A DNA stretch of 64,000 bases from Sphagnum magellanicum (lineage: Eukaryota; Streptophyta; Sphagnopsida; Sphagnales; Sphagnaceae): assembly GCA_021904315.1 (NCBI GenBank), contig CM038922.1, forward strand, positions 2,889,347 to 2,953,346. Direction: 5' to 3'. A program made the position numbers and the translations under genes. Numbering within the stretch: the first letter of the stretch is position 1; each line of letters starts with the position of its first letter. The notes beneath the pieces are model-generated. The model was not told the DNA's origin and searched no databases. It worked only from the letters and a program-made list of their open reading frames with translations. Positions 63,926-64,000 of the stretch are shown in pieces.

Positions 63926-64000
63926 AAGATGTTGAAATATCCCATTTAATGAAAAATGTCCCATGGGTTCTATTCACCTCATGAGATAACATCTAGATAT

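Overview
This is nuclear DNA of a land plant. The evidence is GT-AG introns, an 11-exon gamma-tubulin gene, a cellulose synthase-like C (CSLC) gene of the plant-specific xyloglucan-synthase family, TTTAGGG-type telomere-like motifs, and plant-type mobile elements (Ty1/copia relic, Harbinger-type MITE, tRNA-like SINEs). The species cannot be fixed from the sequence. The very gene-poor, AT-rich intergenic DNA full of decayed minisatellites would suit a large-genome, perhaps non-seed, plant, but that is inference.

Genes lie only in the first 22.3 kb. (1) A BTB-BACK protein gene of the POB1/LRB type on the + strand (about 833-2430, 5' end unresolved). (2) A complete gamma-tubulin gene on the + strand (10313-13844; 11 exons, 475 residues when spliced), preceded by a TATA-like tract and a telo-box. 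(3) A complete CSLC glycosyltransferase gene on the - strand (22251-19317; 5 exons, 693 residues). Genes 2 and 3 converge on a 5.5-kb spacer packed with tandem repeats: a degenerate ~30-bp array, a 180-bp duplication, a 56-bp array with an alternating two-variant (112-bp) higher-order pattern, a ~38-bp array, and a 354-bp MITE with TTA target duplications. The three genes show no shared pathway; they are housekeeping-type neighbours (protein turnover, microtubule nucleation, wall polysaccharide synthesis).

From about 22.3 kb to the end there is no convincing gene. The main content is a badly decayed Ty1/copia retrotransposon on the - strand (gag knuckle, protease, integrase, reverse transcriptase, RNase H remnants at 50720-47216) with a probable 3' LTR at 46281-46607. 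It carries a 39-bp minisatellite between its RT and RNase H remnants. Two copies (637 and 639 bp) of an apparently unnamed MITE-like family with ~25-bp inverted ends sit at 45502-46138 and 56494-57132. Another inverted-repeat element, with a perfect 31-bp terminal repeat, is at 31105-31528. A ~260-bp repeat with an (ATT)n tail occurs twice, 24 kb apart (30176 and 54237). There are also telomere-like minisatellites (25600, 29924, 32116), a ~58-bp array (32540-32985), duplications at 38.4, 54.5 and 57.9 kb, and several perfect palindromes. The remainder is AT-rich sequence in which I see no gene.

I found no tRNA or rRNA gene and nothing resembling a defence or biosynthetic cluster. The most novel material is the repeat and MITE content rather than a new protein system.
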